Source: Bacillota bacterium
GTDB taxonomy: Bacteria; Bacillota; Clostridia; Lachnospirales; CAG-274
Reading direction: 5' to 3'
Assembly: GCA_017627115.1 (NCBI GenBank)
Contig: JAGAHK010000305.1
Span: 1 to 6,349, forward strand
Length of the DNA: 6,349 nucleotides
Positions 1 to 6,249 of this stretch are shown piece after piece. Each line of letters starts with the position of its first letter. Position 1 is the first letter of the stretch. A program made the position numbers and the translations under genes. The notes below the pieces were generated by a model that did no database searches, was not told the origin of the DNA, and worked only from the letters and a program-made list of their open reading frames with translations.

Positions 1-1254
1 ATTTACTATTACAGTTTCCGTTTTCTCGATCTCATCAAGAGACTGCTCTGTATCTGCCTGCAAAGCCTTTAACTTTGTTACCGCATTGTAGGAATCCGTA
101 TATGCTTCATAGCAGTCCTGCTTTGTCAATGCGGAATTCACATCCACTTCAACACCCATATTTTTAATGTTCTGTGCAGAAGCGGCAGCTCTTGCCGCAA
201 ATGTCTCGCCCCTTGTTTCGGGTATCTCCGCACCGTTTGCGGAAAGCGCTCTTTCGACCATAGTCGCAAGTTCTGCTGCGGTGATCTTTCTGTCGCCGTT
301 GAATACAGCGTTTTCGTCACCTACAACAATGCCGTAAGCCTTTGCTATCGCAACAGCCTCGTAATAGTCCTTGTCCTTGTTTACATCTGCAAAGTTGGAC
401 ATATTGTCCTTTGCCTCAAACTGCATAGCGCGTACAAGACCCTTTGTAAACTCGCCTCTTGTGAGTGCGGTATCATCAATGCTGCCCTTTGTTTTAAGCA
501 CGCCCGCTTCACCAAGCTTCTGCGCTGTGATGTAAGCTATCTGCTCACCGCCCCAATGGTTAAGATGAGTATTGTCAATGCCGTCTTTGCCCTTTGCTCT
601 GTCGTTGTAAACAGCATGATAGTACATTGAACCGTCATTTCCCACAGAATCGTAAAGGTCGCTTGTTGCCTGTGTCATATCAATACATACAACACCTGTT
701 TCCTTTGCAAGATCGCGCACAGCATCATCGTAAAGACCGTGGCTGTCCTTTGTCTTGCCGTTGCCGTCAATGCCGCGGCGTGAGATAGGTGTAAGAAGAA
801 CGGGGGTTGCGCCTGCTTCAAGTGTGGGCTGAATATAGTTTGCGTAAAGGCTGTGCTTGAAACTGCCCTCCGTGTCCTTGTCGCCCTCCGGGTCTGTGTA
901 ACGAAGCTGCTTATCCTCTTCCTTTGTGTTCTTTGCATCATTGTGTCCGAATTGGATAAGAACATAATCGCCCTCGCCTACCGAAGTTTTGAATGTGTAG
1001 TAGTTTTCCTCTGTTGTAAAGCTTTTTGAGCTTCTGCCCGACATAGCAAGGTCCGTTACCTTAACACCGTCAAGGAAATTGCCGATATACATTCCCCAGC
1101 CTGCGCGAGGTATCGCATAATTCTCGTCAACACCGTATTCACACGCTGTCGAGTCACCTACGATAAAAACATCGGGTGTGTCCGCAAATGCTACCGCGGG
1201 CATTGCCGATACAGCTAAAACCGAAGCTGTCATTGCTGCTAAAAATCTTTTCAT
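1..1254 (-). CDS. Secreted SGNH/GDSL esterase, CE12 rhamnogalacturonan-acetylesterase type, with C-terminal SLH repeats (partial, 3' end off window)
   Basis: Reading from the ATG at 1254 gives 418 codons with no stop, so the protein continues past the left edge. Residues 1-24 form a signal peptide (MKRF, a hydrophobic Ala/Val core, then AFA before Asp25). Residues 28-250 carry the SGNH hydrolase blocks: VGDST with nucleophile Ser35, SGRSS with oxyanion Gly73, GHND with oxyanion Asn105, and DNTHLN with Asp227 and His230 completing the triad. The GDST/GHND/DxTHLN set is typical of carbohydrate esterase family 12, which deacetylates rhamnogalacturonan or other pectic sugars. An S-layer-homology repeat follows at about 263-323 (TRGEF, then FADV, YYEAV, AYGIVVGD), and a second starts at about 324 (ITAAELATMVERAL) and is degenerate afterwards. 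The protein is therefore probably exported and held on the cell wall. A strong GGAGG at 1263-1267 lies 8 nt before the start, and only 21 bp separate it from the upstream GH3 gene, suggesting co-transcription. The fold and triad are secure; the exact substrate is inferred. Confidence 0.88.
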   Translation of the reverse strand, partial: MKRFLAAMTASVLAVSAMPAVAFADTPDVFIVGDSTACEYGVDENYAIPRAGWGMYIGNFLDGVKVTDLAMSGRSSKSFTTEENYYTFKTSVGEGDYVLIQFGHNDAKNTKEEDKQLRYTDPEGDKDTEGSFKHSLYANYIQPTLEAGATPVLLTPISRRGIDGNGKTKDSHGLYDDAVRDLAKETGVVCIDMTQATSDLYDSVGNDGSMYYHAVYNDRAKGKDGIDNTHLNHWGGEQIAYITAQKLGEAGVLKTKGSIDDTALTRGEFTKGLVRAMQFEAKDNMSNFADVNKDKDYYEAVAIAKAYGIVVGDENAVFNGDRKITAAELATMVERALSANGAEIPETRGETFAARAAASAQNIKNMGVEVDVNSALTKQDCYEAYTDSYNAVTKLKALQADTEQSLDEIEKTETVIVN

Positions 1255-1262
1255 TATTGTTG

Positions 1263-1267
1263 CCTCC
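1263..1267 (-). promoter_or_regulatory. Ribosome binding site of the CE12 esterase gene
   Basis: On the minus strand the sequence reads GGAGG, followed by 8 nt (CAACAATA) and the ATG ending at 1252. It lies inside the 21-bp gap after the GH3 stop codon. It fixes the start codon and supports independent translation within the operon. Confidence 0.8.
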
Positions 1268-1275
1268 ATTTTAAT

Positions 1276-2451
1276 TTAAAATTTTAATTTAAGTATTCTG
1301 TAAACAGAATCATCTATATTTTCACGGCTTATTTCGCCGTTTTCAACTGCATTTTTCACCGCATTGAACGCAGTGGGAACATCGGGCGGCATAAGAAGAA
1401 TATCCGCCCCTGCCTTTACCGCCATTACCGCGGCATCGGCATTGCCATACAGGTTTTCTATCGCGCCCATCTCCATCGAGTCCGTTATAACAACGCCGTC
1501 AAAACCGAGGTCTTCACGCAAAAGCCCGTTTATTATATCGGGGTTCAGACTTGCGGGCAAGCCGTTTTCGCTTATTTTCGGTGTTGTAAGATGCCCGACC
1601 ATTATCACGGGCACATCGTTTTCCGCCGCTTTTTTGAAAGGCACAAGCTCAATGCTTTCAAGCCTTGACATATCATGCGGCAGCACCGCCATGCCGAGGT
1701 GGCTGTCGGTCTGTGTATCGCCGTGACCCGGGAAGTGCTTTATTACGGGTATAATGCCGTTTTCTTTAAGCGTTTTCGCCGCTTCGAGCATATACTCCGC
1801 CGCTTCTTCGGGGTCGGACGAAAAAGCCCGATCGCCGATTATAGGATTGTCGGGATTTGTATCGACATCCGCATCGGGCGCAAAATCCATATTAAAACCG
1901 AGCGCCTTTAAATTAAGCGCGATCTTTGTACAGTTTTCTTTGACAGTGCCCTTTGCCGCCATAGAGCGTGCAGACGGGATATAATAGTCGGCAATTATGC
2001 CCGATTTACCGAGCCTGCTGACCATACCGCCCTCCTCGTCTATGGAGATAAAAGGCATTATGCCGCAGTTTTGAGAGATAAGCCGCTTGAACTCGGCAAT
2101 AAGGTCTTTTGTCTGGGCGACAGACGACATATTCTCGTCAAAGATGATGATATTGCCTATTTTGTACATTTCAAGCTCTGCGGCTATGTTTTCATCCACT
2201 TGCACGACTTTCCTGTCGTTGTTGTAACGGTAGGCAGGCATAAGCATCTGCCCTATTTTTTCGTCAAGCGACATAGTATCGAGCTTTGACTGTATCTCGT
2301 CGATAGTTGTGGTCTCGGTAGCAGTTTCCGTAACGGCAGCGGTCTGAGTGACCGTTTCCGCCGTTATGTCGCTGCGGCCGTTGTTTTTTGAACAGCCCGA
2401 AAGCCCGAAACACACCAAAAGGCACAGAAAAAACAAATATAATTTCTTCAT
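1276..2451 (-). CDS. nagZ: Lipoprotein glycoside hydrolase family 3, beta-N-acetylhexosaminidase (NagZ-like)
   Basis: This 391-residue protein begins with a lipoprotein signal (MKKLYLFF, hydrophobic stretch, lipobox LSGC with Cys20), so it should be diacylglyceryl-anchored on the outer face of the membrane. A Thr/Glu/Ala-rich linker spans about residues 28-50. A single GH3 TIM-barrel domain follows from about 52 to 391. The NagZ signature KHFPGHGDTQTDSH covers 238-251, where Asp249 and His251 form the Asp-His general acid/base dyad known for this subgroup. GVVITDSMEMGAI around 319-331 carries the nucleophile Asp324. Known NagZ enzymes release GlcNAc from peptidoglycan fragments through a covalent intermediate. 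The Bacillus homologue is also extracytoplasmic but has an extra C-terminal domain that is absent here. The start is 29 bp after the aminotransferase stop; its Shine-Dalgarno is weak (TGGAA about 8 nt upstream), which hints at dependence on the upstream gene. A role in other GlcNAc-containing glycans, or broader beta-glycosidase activity, cannot be excluded. Confidence 0.92.
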   Translation of the reverse strand: MKKLYLFFLCLLVCFGLSGCSKNNGRSDITAETVTQTAAVTETATETTTIDEIQSKLDTMSLDEKIGQMLMPAYRYNNDRKVVQVDENIAAELEMYKIGNIIIFDENMSSVAQTKDLIAEFKRLISQNCGIMPFISIDEEGGMVSRLGKSGIIADYYIPSARSMAAKGTVKENCTKIALNLKALGFNMDFAPDADVDTNPDNPIIGDRAFSSDPEEAAEYMLEAAKTLKENGIIPVIKHFPGHGDTQTDSHLGMAVLPHDMSRLESIELVPFKKAAENDVPVIMVGHLTTPKISENGLPASLNPDIINGLLREDLGFDGVVITDSMEMGAIENLYGNADAAVMAVKAGADILLMPPDVPTAFNAVKNAVENGEISRENIDDSVYRILKLKF

Positions 2452-2474
2452 AACTTATGTTCCAATAACTTATG
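2450..2474. repeat. Two 10-bp direct repeats overlapping the GH3 start codon
   Basis: ATAACTTATG occurs at 2450-2459 and again at 2465-2474, separated by TTCCA. The left copy includes two bases of the GH3 ATG. The pair fills most of the 29-bp gap between the aminotransferase and GH3 genes. It looks like a small local duplication in the translation initiation region; no function is evident. Confidence 0.6.
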
Positions 2475-2480
2475 CTAAAA

Positions 2481-3674
2481 TCAGAAATTGTCTTTTACAA
2501 AGCGTTCGATACGGTTGACGCCCTCAACTATCTCGCGCATACCTGTTGCATAGGAAATGCGTATATGGTCCTCGTAGCCGAAAGCATCGGACGGTACCAC
2601 CGCAACATTATACTTTTCAAAAAGTATATCCGCAACATCGGCAGCAGTTTCTATCCTGCGCTCGCCTATGTTTTCGCCGATAAGCTTTGACACATCAACA
2701 AAGATGTAAAATGCGCCCTTTGGCAAAAGTGAGCTTAAAAAAGGTATATCGGAGATACGCTGTGCAATATAGTCACGCCTGTGCTCAAACTGTTTGAGCA
2801 TGGCATTTGCGTCCTCCTCGGCCAATTCAAGCGCTGCGACAGCCGCTTTCTGTGCGATCGAGTTTACGTTTGACGTGCTGTTTGACTGTATGCGGCCTAT
2901 AGCCTCCGCAAGCTCCGTATCGGAAGCCGAAAAACCGACTCTCCAGCCCGTCATTGCATGGCTTTTTGAAAGACCGCCTATAACCACTGTCCTTTTCTTT
3001 ATATCCTCACCAAGCGAAGCAATGCTGACGTGTTTAAGCTTTTTGCTGTATATAAGGCGGCTGTATATCTCATCGGAGATGATAAACAGGTCGTTATCCA
3101 CCGCAAATTTGCCTATCTCGGCAAGTTCTTCCGCCGAATAGACCATACCCGTAGGATTGTTCGGGCTGTTGATTATAATTGCCTTTGTCTTTTTGGTGAG
3201 CGCTTCACAAAGCTGGTCAAGCTGCACCCTGAAGCCGTTTGATTTTTTTGTTTTCACAACAACGGGCACACCGCCGCACATATTGATAATATCAATATAG
3301 CTGTTCCAATAAGGCGCAGGCACGATGACCTCATCCCCATAGTCGAGAATAGCCGTAAATGCGTTTTTCAATGCGTGTTTGCTGCCGTTGCTCACCACTA
3401 TCTGCGAGCTGCTGTATTCAAGCCCGAGGTCTGCAAGGTATTTTGCAAATGCGCTGCGCAGTTCCTCAATGCCTGCATATGGTGTATAATGTGTAAAGTT
3501 ATTTTCCAAAGCCTGCACGGCTGCTTCTTTAACACAGTCGGGCGTGTTGAAGTCAGGCTCGCCTGCGCTGAAATCCACTATATCGACCCCCTGCGCACGT
3601 TTTTCCTGCACGCGCGAAGCCATTGATAAAGTAGGCGAAGGACAAACCGTCTCCGCTATTTTTGATAATTTCAC
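2481..3674 (-). CDS. aspB: Class I/II PLP-dependent aminotransferase, aspartate aminotransferase type (GTG start)
   Basis: The 397-residue product has the size of bacterial subgroup-Ib aspartate aminotransferases, which interconvert aspartate plus 2-oxoglutarate with oxaloacetate plus glutamate in the cytosol. Residues below are counted from the GTG start. Visible fold-type I features are SAGEPDF at 36-42, SNGSKHAL around 95-102 with Lys99 (a subgroup-Ib substrate-contact position), NSPNNPTG at 169-176 with Asn173, SDEIY at 200-204 with Asp201 contacting the pyridine nitrogen and Tyr204 the PLP oxygen, SKSHAMTGWRVG with Schiff-base Lys237 and Arg245, and HIRISYA with carboxylate-binding Arg372. 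The frame stays open to an ATG at 3812, but those 46 extra codons are Arg/Phe-rich, unlike the family, and run through a promoter and the glgB terminator. GTG at 3674 has a Shine-Dalgarno (AAGGCGGTG) 7 nt upstream. It is probably the first gene of an operon with the GH3 and CE12 genes. Relatives in this family can prefer other amino acids, so exact specificity is less certain than the fold. Confidence 0.93.
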   Translation of the reverse strand: MKLSKIAETVCPSPTLSMASRVQEKRAQGVDIVDFSAGEPDFNTPDCVKEAAVQALENNFTHYTPYAGIEELRSAFAKYLADLGLEYSSSQIVVSNGSKHALKNAFTAILDYGDEVIVPAPYWNSYIDIINMCGGVPVVVKTKKSNGFRVQLDQLCEALTKKTKAIIINSPNNPTGMVYSAEELAEIGKFAVDNDLFIISDEIYSRLIYSKKLKHVSIASLGEDIKKRTVVIGGLSKSHAMTGWRVGFSASDTELAEAIGRIQSNSTSNVNSIAQKAAVAALELAEEDANAMLKQFEHRRDYIAQRISDIPFLSSLLPKGAFYIFVDVSKLIGENIGERRIETAADVADILFEKYNVAVVPSDAFGYEDHIRISYATGMREIVEGVNRIERFVKDNF

Positions 3675-3681
3675 AATTCTG

Positions 3682-3690
3682 CACCGCCTT
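3682..3690 (-). promoter_or_regulatory. Ribosome binding site that sets the aminotransferase GTG start
   Basis: The minus strand reads AAGGCGGTG, then the 7-nt spacer CAGAATT, then GTG at 3674-3672. This placement, downstream of the promoter at 3709-3737, selects the GTG over the in-frame ATG at 3812. Confidence 0.75.
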
Positions 3691-3708
3691 TGAGATAGAT
3701 TTGATGTT

Positions 3709-3737
3709 ATTATATCACAAATCACGTACTTTTTCAA
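3709..3737 (-). promoter_or_regulatory. Sigma-A type promoter of the aminotransferase-GH3-CE12 operon
   Basis: On the minus strand, -35 TTGAAA (3737-3732) is followed by a 17-bp spacer and a consensus -10 TATAAT (3714-3709), with a TGn extension immediately before it. The predicted start of transcription is near 3702, giving a leader of about 28 nt before the GTG at 3674. The stretch TTGTGATATAAT is almost the same as at the glgB promoter (TTGTGATATACT). Confidence 0.85.
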
Positions 3738-3810
3738 GCAATAGTTTGAAAATAAGTCAAAAAAGAACACGCCCCGATACCTTCGGGTCCGCCGATGCGC
3801 ATATTTACGC

Positions 3811-3848
3811 AAAAAAAGGAACGCCGCCGCACACGTCGGAAGCGTTCC
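3811..3848 (-). terminator. Intrinsic terminator of glgB
   Basis: GGAACGC at 3818-3824 pairs with GCGTTCC at 3842-3848; further CCG/CGG pairing inside can extend the stem around a small bulge. On the minus strand the hairpin is followed directly by seven T residues (3817-3811). It begins about 38 nt after the glgB stop codon. In the plus direction no T-run follows, so it is oriented for glgB. Confidence 0.88.
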
Positions 3849-3886
3849 GAAAAAAGCATTGCAATAACCTGCTCTGCCTGTTCAGA

Positions 3887-5875
3887 TCATTTCATTTTGC
3901 TTACGGGTACCATTACCACAGCCGATCTCGGCGGCAGGAACATACGTACATAGTTGCCCTCCATACCCGGGGTGAAAGCGCTCAGTCTGTTATGATGGAT
4001 AGTACCGAAGCCGTTATATCTCCAATCATCGGTCGTAAAGAGTACCTGATGATCCTCGCCCGCGGAAACGGGGATAGGATAATCGCTGAAGCAGCGTGAG
4101 GGGTCAAAGTTGAACACAAACACAAGACCGCCGCGCTCAAAAGCGATAACATGGTCGTCACAGTGCATCCATTTAAGTTCGGGATAAGGCTGCGACAGAA
4201 TATCGTACTTCTTTGCGGCATCTATCATATCATGGTCGAAATCGTTAAGGCACTGATATTTCAGCGAATCGTTGTGAAGCAGGCTCCACTGTCTGCGGCA
4301 GTAATGGAAGCTGCTCGCATTGCCCTCGCGCGGAAAATCTATCCATTCGGGATGACCGAACTCGTTGCCCATGAAGTTAAGGTAGCCTGTGCCGCCTGCC
4401 GCAAGGGTGATAAGCCTTATCATCTTATGCAAAGCTATGGCGCGGTCGATAGTCGGGTTATGACAATCCTTGTTCATATCGGTATACATAGCCGCATCCG
4501 CAAGCCAGAAGATAATGGTCTTGTCGCCTACAAGCGCCTGATCGTGGCTTTCGGCATAAGCTATGGTCGGAGCGTTGCGGAATGTCATTTCATGCCATAT
4601 CCAATCCAAATTCCAGTCCTCGTCTCTGAAATCCTTGCAAAGCTTTATCCACATATCGGGCAGACCCATACCGAGACGGTAGTCAAAGCCGATACCGCCG
4701 TCCTTTACCTTATCGCACATACCGGGCATACCCGACATATCCTCTGCGATGCAGACAGCATTTTTGTTTATCTCGTGTATAAGCTCGGTCGCAAGCTGGA
4801 GATAGATAACAGCCTCTATATCGGTATTCATCGAGAAATACATATCAAGGTTATTGAAATCGCTGCCGAGAGCATGGTCGTTGTAAAGCATTGAGGTAAC
4901 GCCGTCAAAACGGAAGCCGTCAAAGTGGAATTCCTCCATCCAGAATTTAAGGTTTGAGAGCAGGAAATGTATTACCTCGGGCTTATCATAGTTGAAGCAC
5001 TTTGTGCCCCATGCAGGGTGGTCGCCCTTGCCGCCCGAATGGAAGAACTGATAGTCCGTACCGTCAAAGAGATTGATGCCCTCAAGCGTATTACCCACCG
5101 CATGAGAATGTACAACATCAAGCAGCACTCTTATGCCCATTTCGTGAGCCTTGTTTACAAGATATTTAAGCTCGTCGGGAGTACCGAAACGGCTTGAAGC
5201 CGCAAAGAAATTGCTGACCTGATAGCCGAACGAGCCGTAGAACGGATGTTCCATAACAGCCATAAGCTGGATAGTGTTGTAGCCGCCTGCCTTTACGTGC
5301 GGCAGAACATTATCCGCAAACTCGGTATAAGTTGCTATTTTATAGTCCTCGCTCGACATACCCACATGAGCTTCGTATATGATAGGCGGCTCTGTATTTT
5401 TGAATTTTTTGTCCGTCCACGGATAGGGTTCAAGGTCGTCCCAAACCTCGCAGCACCAGCTGCCATTGCGCCAATCCTGAACGGCACGGCGTGTATAAAG
5501 CGGAAGGTGTTGTGTGCGGCGGTCGCCGTTTTCGACAACGGTAATGACCCTGCTGCCCTTTTGTATCTTACTGTCGGGAAGTTCAATTTCCCATACCCCG
5601 TTTTCGAGCTTGTTCATCGGATCGTCAAGCCACTGCCAATTGTTAAAATCGCCCGTTAAATAAAGCTTGTCCGCACCCGGCGCCCATTCGCGGTATACCC
5701 AGCCTTTTTCGGTCTTGTGGAAGCCGAAATAATTATGTGCATTGGCAAACTCGGAAAGCTTTTTCATATCGCCGAGAATTTGTTTTTTCTTCGCTTTGTA
5801 GCGATCCATACGCATATTGATGTCACCCTCGTAAGGTGCAAGCTCCGGATGAAGCTCGATAATTTTGTAACCCAT
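3887..5875 (-). CDS. glgB: 1,4-alpha-glucan (glycogen) branching enzyme, eukaryote-like GH13_8 type
   Basis: The 662-residue enzyme cuts alpha-1,4 glucan chains and re-attaches the segment through alpha-1,6 links, creating glycogen branch points in the cytosol. An N-terminal helix region (1-50) precedes a CBM48 domain (about 55-145; YREWAPGADKLYLTGDFNNW). The GH13 (beta/alpha)8 barrel spans about 165-555: DVVHSH (253-258), FRFDGVTSM with nucleophile Asp324, IAEDMSGMP with acid/base Glu378, and YAESHDQ (440-446) with transition-state Asp445. A C-terminal beta domain runs from about 565 to 660. Whole segments such as IQLMAVMEH, FGYQVSNFFAASSR and YLNFMGNEFGHPEW recall animal and plant branching enzymes more than the common bacterial GlgB (GH13_9), which is why GH13_8 is proposed. 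The ATG has a strong AGGGAGGT 9 nt upstream and its own promoter and terminator, so it is a single-gene unit. Nothing is truncated and all catalytic residues are present. Confidence 0.96.
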   Translation of the reverse strand: MGYKIIELHPELAPYEGDINMRMDRYKAKKKQILGDMKKLSEFANAHNYFGFHKTEKGWVYREWAPGADKLYLTGDFNNWQWLDDPMNKLENGVWEIELPDSKIQKGSRVITVVENGDRRTQHLPLYTRRAVQDWRNGSWCCEVWDDLEPYPWTDKKFKNTEPPIIYEAHVGMSSEDYKIATYTEFADNVLPHVKAGGYNTIQLMAVMEHPFYGSFGYQVSNFFAASSRFGTPDELKYLVNKAHEMGIRVLLDVVHSHAVGNTLEGINLFDGTDYQFFHSGGKGDHPAWGTKCFNYDKPEVIHFLLSNLKFWMEEFHFDGFRFDGVTSMLYNDHALGSDFNNLDMYFSMNTDIEAVIYLQLATELIHEINKNAVCIAEDMSGMPGMCDKVKDGGIGFDYRLGMGLPDMWIKLCKDFRDEDWNLDWIWHEMTFRNAPTIAYAESHDQALVGDKTIIFWLADAAMYTDMNKDCHNPTIDRAIALHKMIRLITLAAGGTGYLNFMGNEFGHPEWIDFPREGNASSFHYCRRQWSLLHNDSLKYQCLNDFDHDMIDAAKKYDILSQPYPELKWMHCDDHVIAFERGGLVFVFNFDPSRCFSDYPIPVSAGEDHQVLFTTDDWRYNGFGTIHHNRLSAFTPGMEGNYVRMFLPPRSAVVMVPVSKMK

Positions 5876-5884
5876 AAAAAAAAT

Positions 5885-5892
5885 ACCTCCCT
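5885..5892 (-). promoter_or_regulatory. Ribosome binding site of glgB
   Basis: The minus strand reads AGGGAGGT, a near-perfect anti-16S match, then an AT-only 9-nt spacer and the ATG at 5875-5873. It predicts efficient translation and confirms the start. Confidence 0.85.
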
Positions 5893-5925
5893 TGTTAAAT
5901 TTTAGTTGAAGTAATCTATAATTTC

Positions 5926-5954
5926 AGTATATCACAAGAGGGTATTTTTGTAAA
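5926..5954 (-). promoter_or_regulatory. Sigma-A type promoter of glgB
   Basis: On the minus strand, -35 TTTACA (5954-5949) lies 17 bp from -10 TATACT (5931-5926), again with a TGn extension (TGATATACT). Transcription should start near 5919, giving a leader of roughly 44 nt. A second TTGTGAT copy lies just upstream of and touching the -35 (about 5954-5960), so this heptamer flanks both ends of the spacer. Confidence 0.83.
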
Positions 5955-5973
5955 TCACAATTTTCGTTTGAGT

Positions 5974-6024
5974 TTCACTGTTTTTTCAAAGAAAAAATAT
6001 TGTTTATGTGATTATTACAGTGAA
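5974..6024. repeat. Nested inverted repeats upstream of the glgB promoter
   Basis: TTCACTG (5974-5980) is the inverse of CAGTGAA (6018-6024). Between them sits a perfect small palindrome, TTTTTTC-AAA-GAAAAAA (5981-5997). They begin about 20 bp upstream of the glgB -35 box. They could form a cruciform or protein-binding site, but AT-rich arms of this length can arise by chance. Confidence 0.3.
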
Positions 6025-6086
6025 TACCGCTTAAATCGGGTGTTACAAGCCAACAAAAACTGACAATACACCAATTTTACACCATT

Positions 6087-6115
6087 TTGCTGATATTGGC
6101 ATAAGAACTTATAAC
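6087..6115 (+). promoter_or_regulatory. Possible plus-strand promoter
   Basis: TTGCTG (6087-6092) is followed by a 17-bp spacer and TATAAC (6110-6115). It would transcribe towards the inverted repeat at 6186-6233, with no coding frame in between. The match to consensus is moderate and such matches are frequent in AT-rich DNA. Confidence 0.25.
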
Positions 6116-6185
6116 AAGAATTGAGCGGCAGCTGTATGTAGATAGTTTGGTAAAATTGTAACCGATATATTGTTAAAACGGCACA

Positions 6186-6233
6186 AAAACGCACTTATTG
6201 AAATTATTATCACATTTCTTATAAGTGCGTTTT
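6186..6233. terminator. Perfect 13-bp inverted repeat, probable bidirectional terminator
   Basis: AAAACGCACTTAT (6186-6198) is the exact inverse of ATAAGTGCGTTTT (6221-6233), with a 22-nt AT-rich loop. Each strand ends the stem in a short T-run (four T in plus, five in minus). The symmetry fits a terminator shared by converging transcripts or one serving an off-window minus-strand gene. The loop is longer than usual for a terminator and the T-runs are short, so a binding site or element end remains possible. Confidence 0.5.
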
Positions 6234-6249
6234 AACAAACTAAGGAAGT

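Noticed and set aside
675..965. 96-codon minus-strand frame and other short frames at 138-320 and 594-788
   Set aside because: They overlap in another frame, or antisense, the CE12 esterase, which reads uninterrupted from 1254 to the left edge with intact catalytic blocks.
1364..1984. Overlapping plus-strand frames antisense to the GH3 gene
   Set aside because: The GH3 frame carries a lipobox, dyad and nucleophile motifs; the antisense frames have low-complexity Ser/Ala/Ile content and no initiation signals.
3662..4099. 145-codon open frame on the plus strand
   Set aside because: It crosses the aminotransferase 5' end, its promoter, the glgB terminator and the glgB 3' end, and its composition is unlike a protein.
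4151..4894. 247-codon open frame on the plus strand
   Set aside because: It lies wholly antisense to glgB, whose domains and catalytic motifs are continuous through this region. The product has no recognisable motifs and there is no convincing ribosome binding site.
5246..5659. 137-codon plus-strand frame antisense to the glgB N-terminal half
   Set aside because: It is the complement of the conserved CBM48 and barrel region, with no independent support.
5876..5925. Riboswitch in the glgB leader
   Set aside because: The predicted leader is only about 44 nt, AT-rich and without a stable stem, too short for a known metabolite riboswitch.
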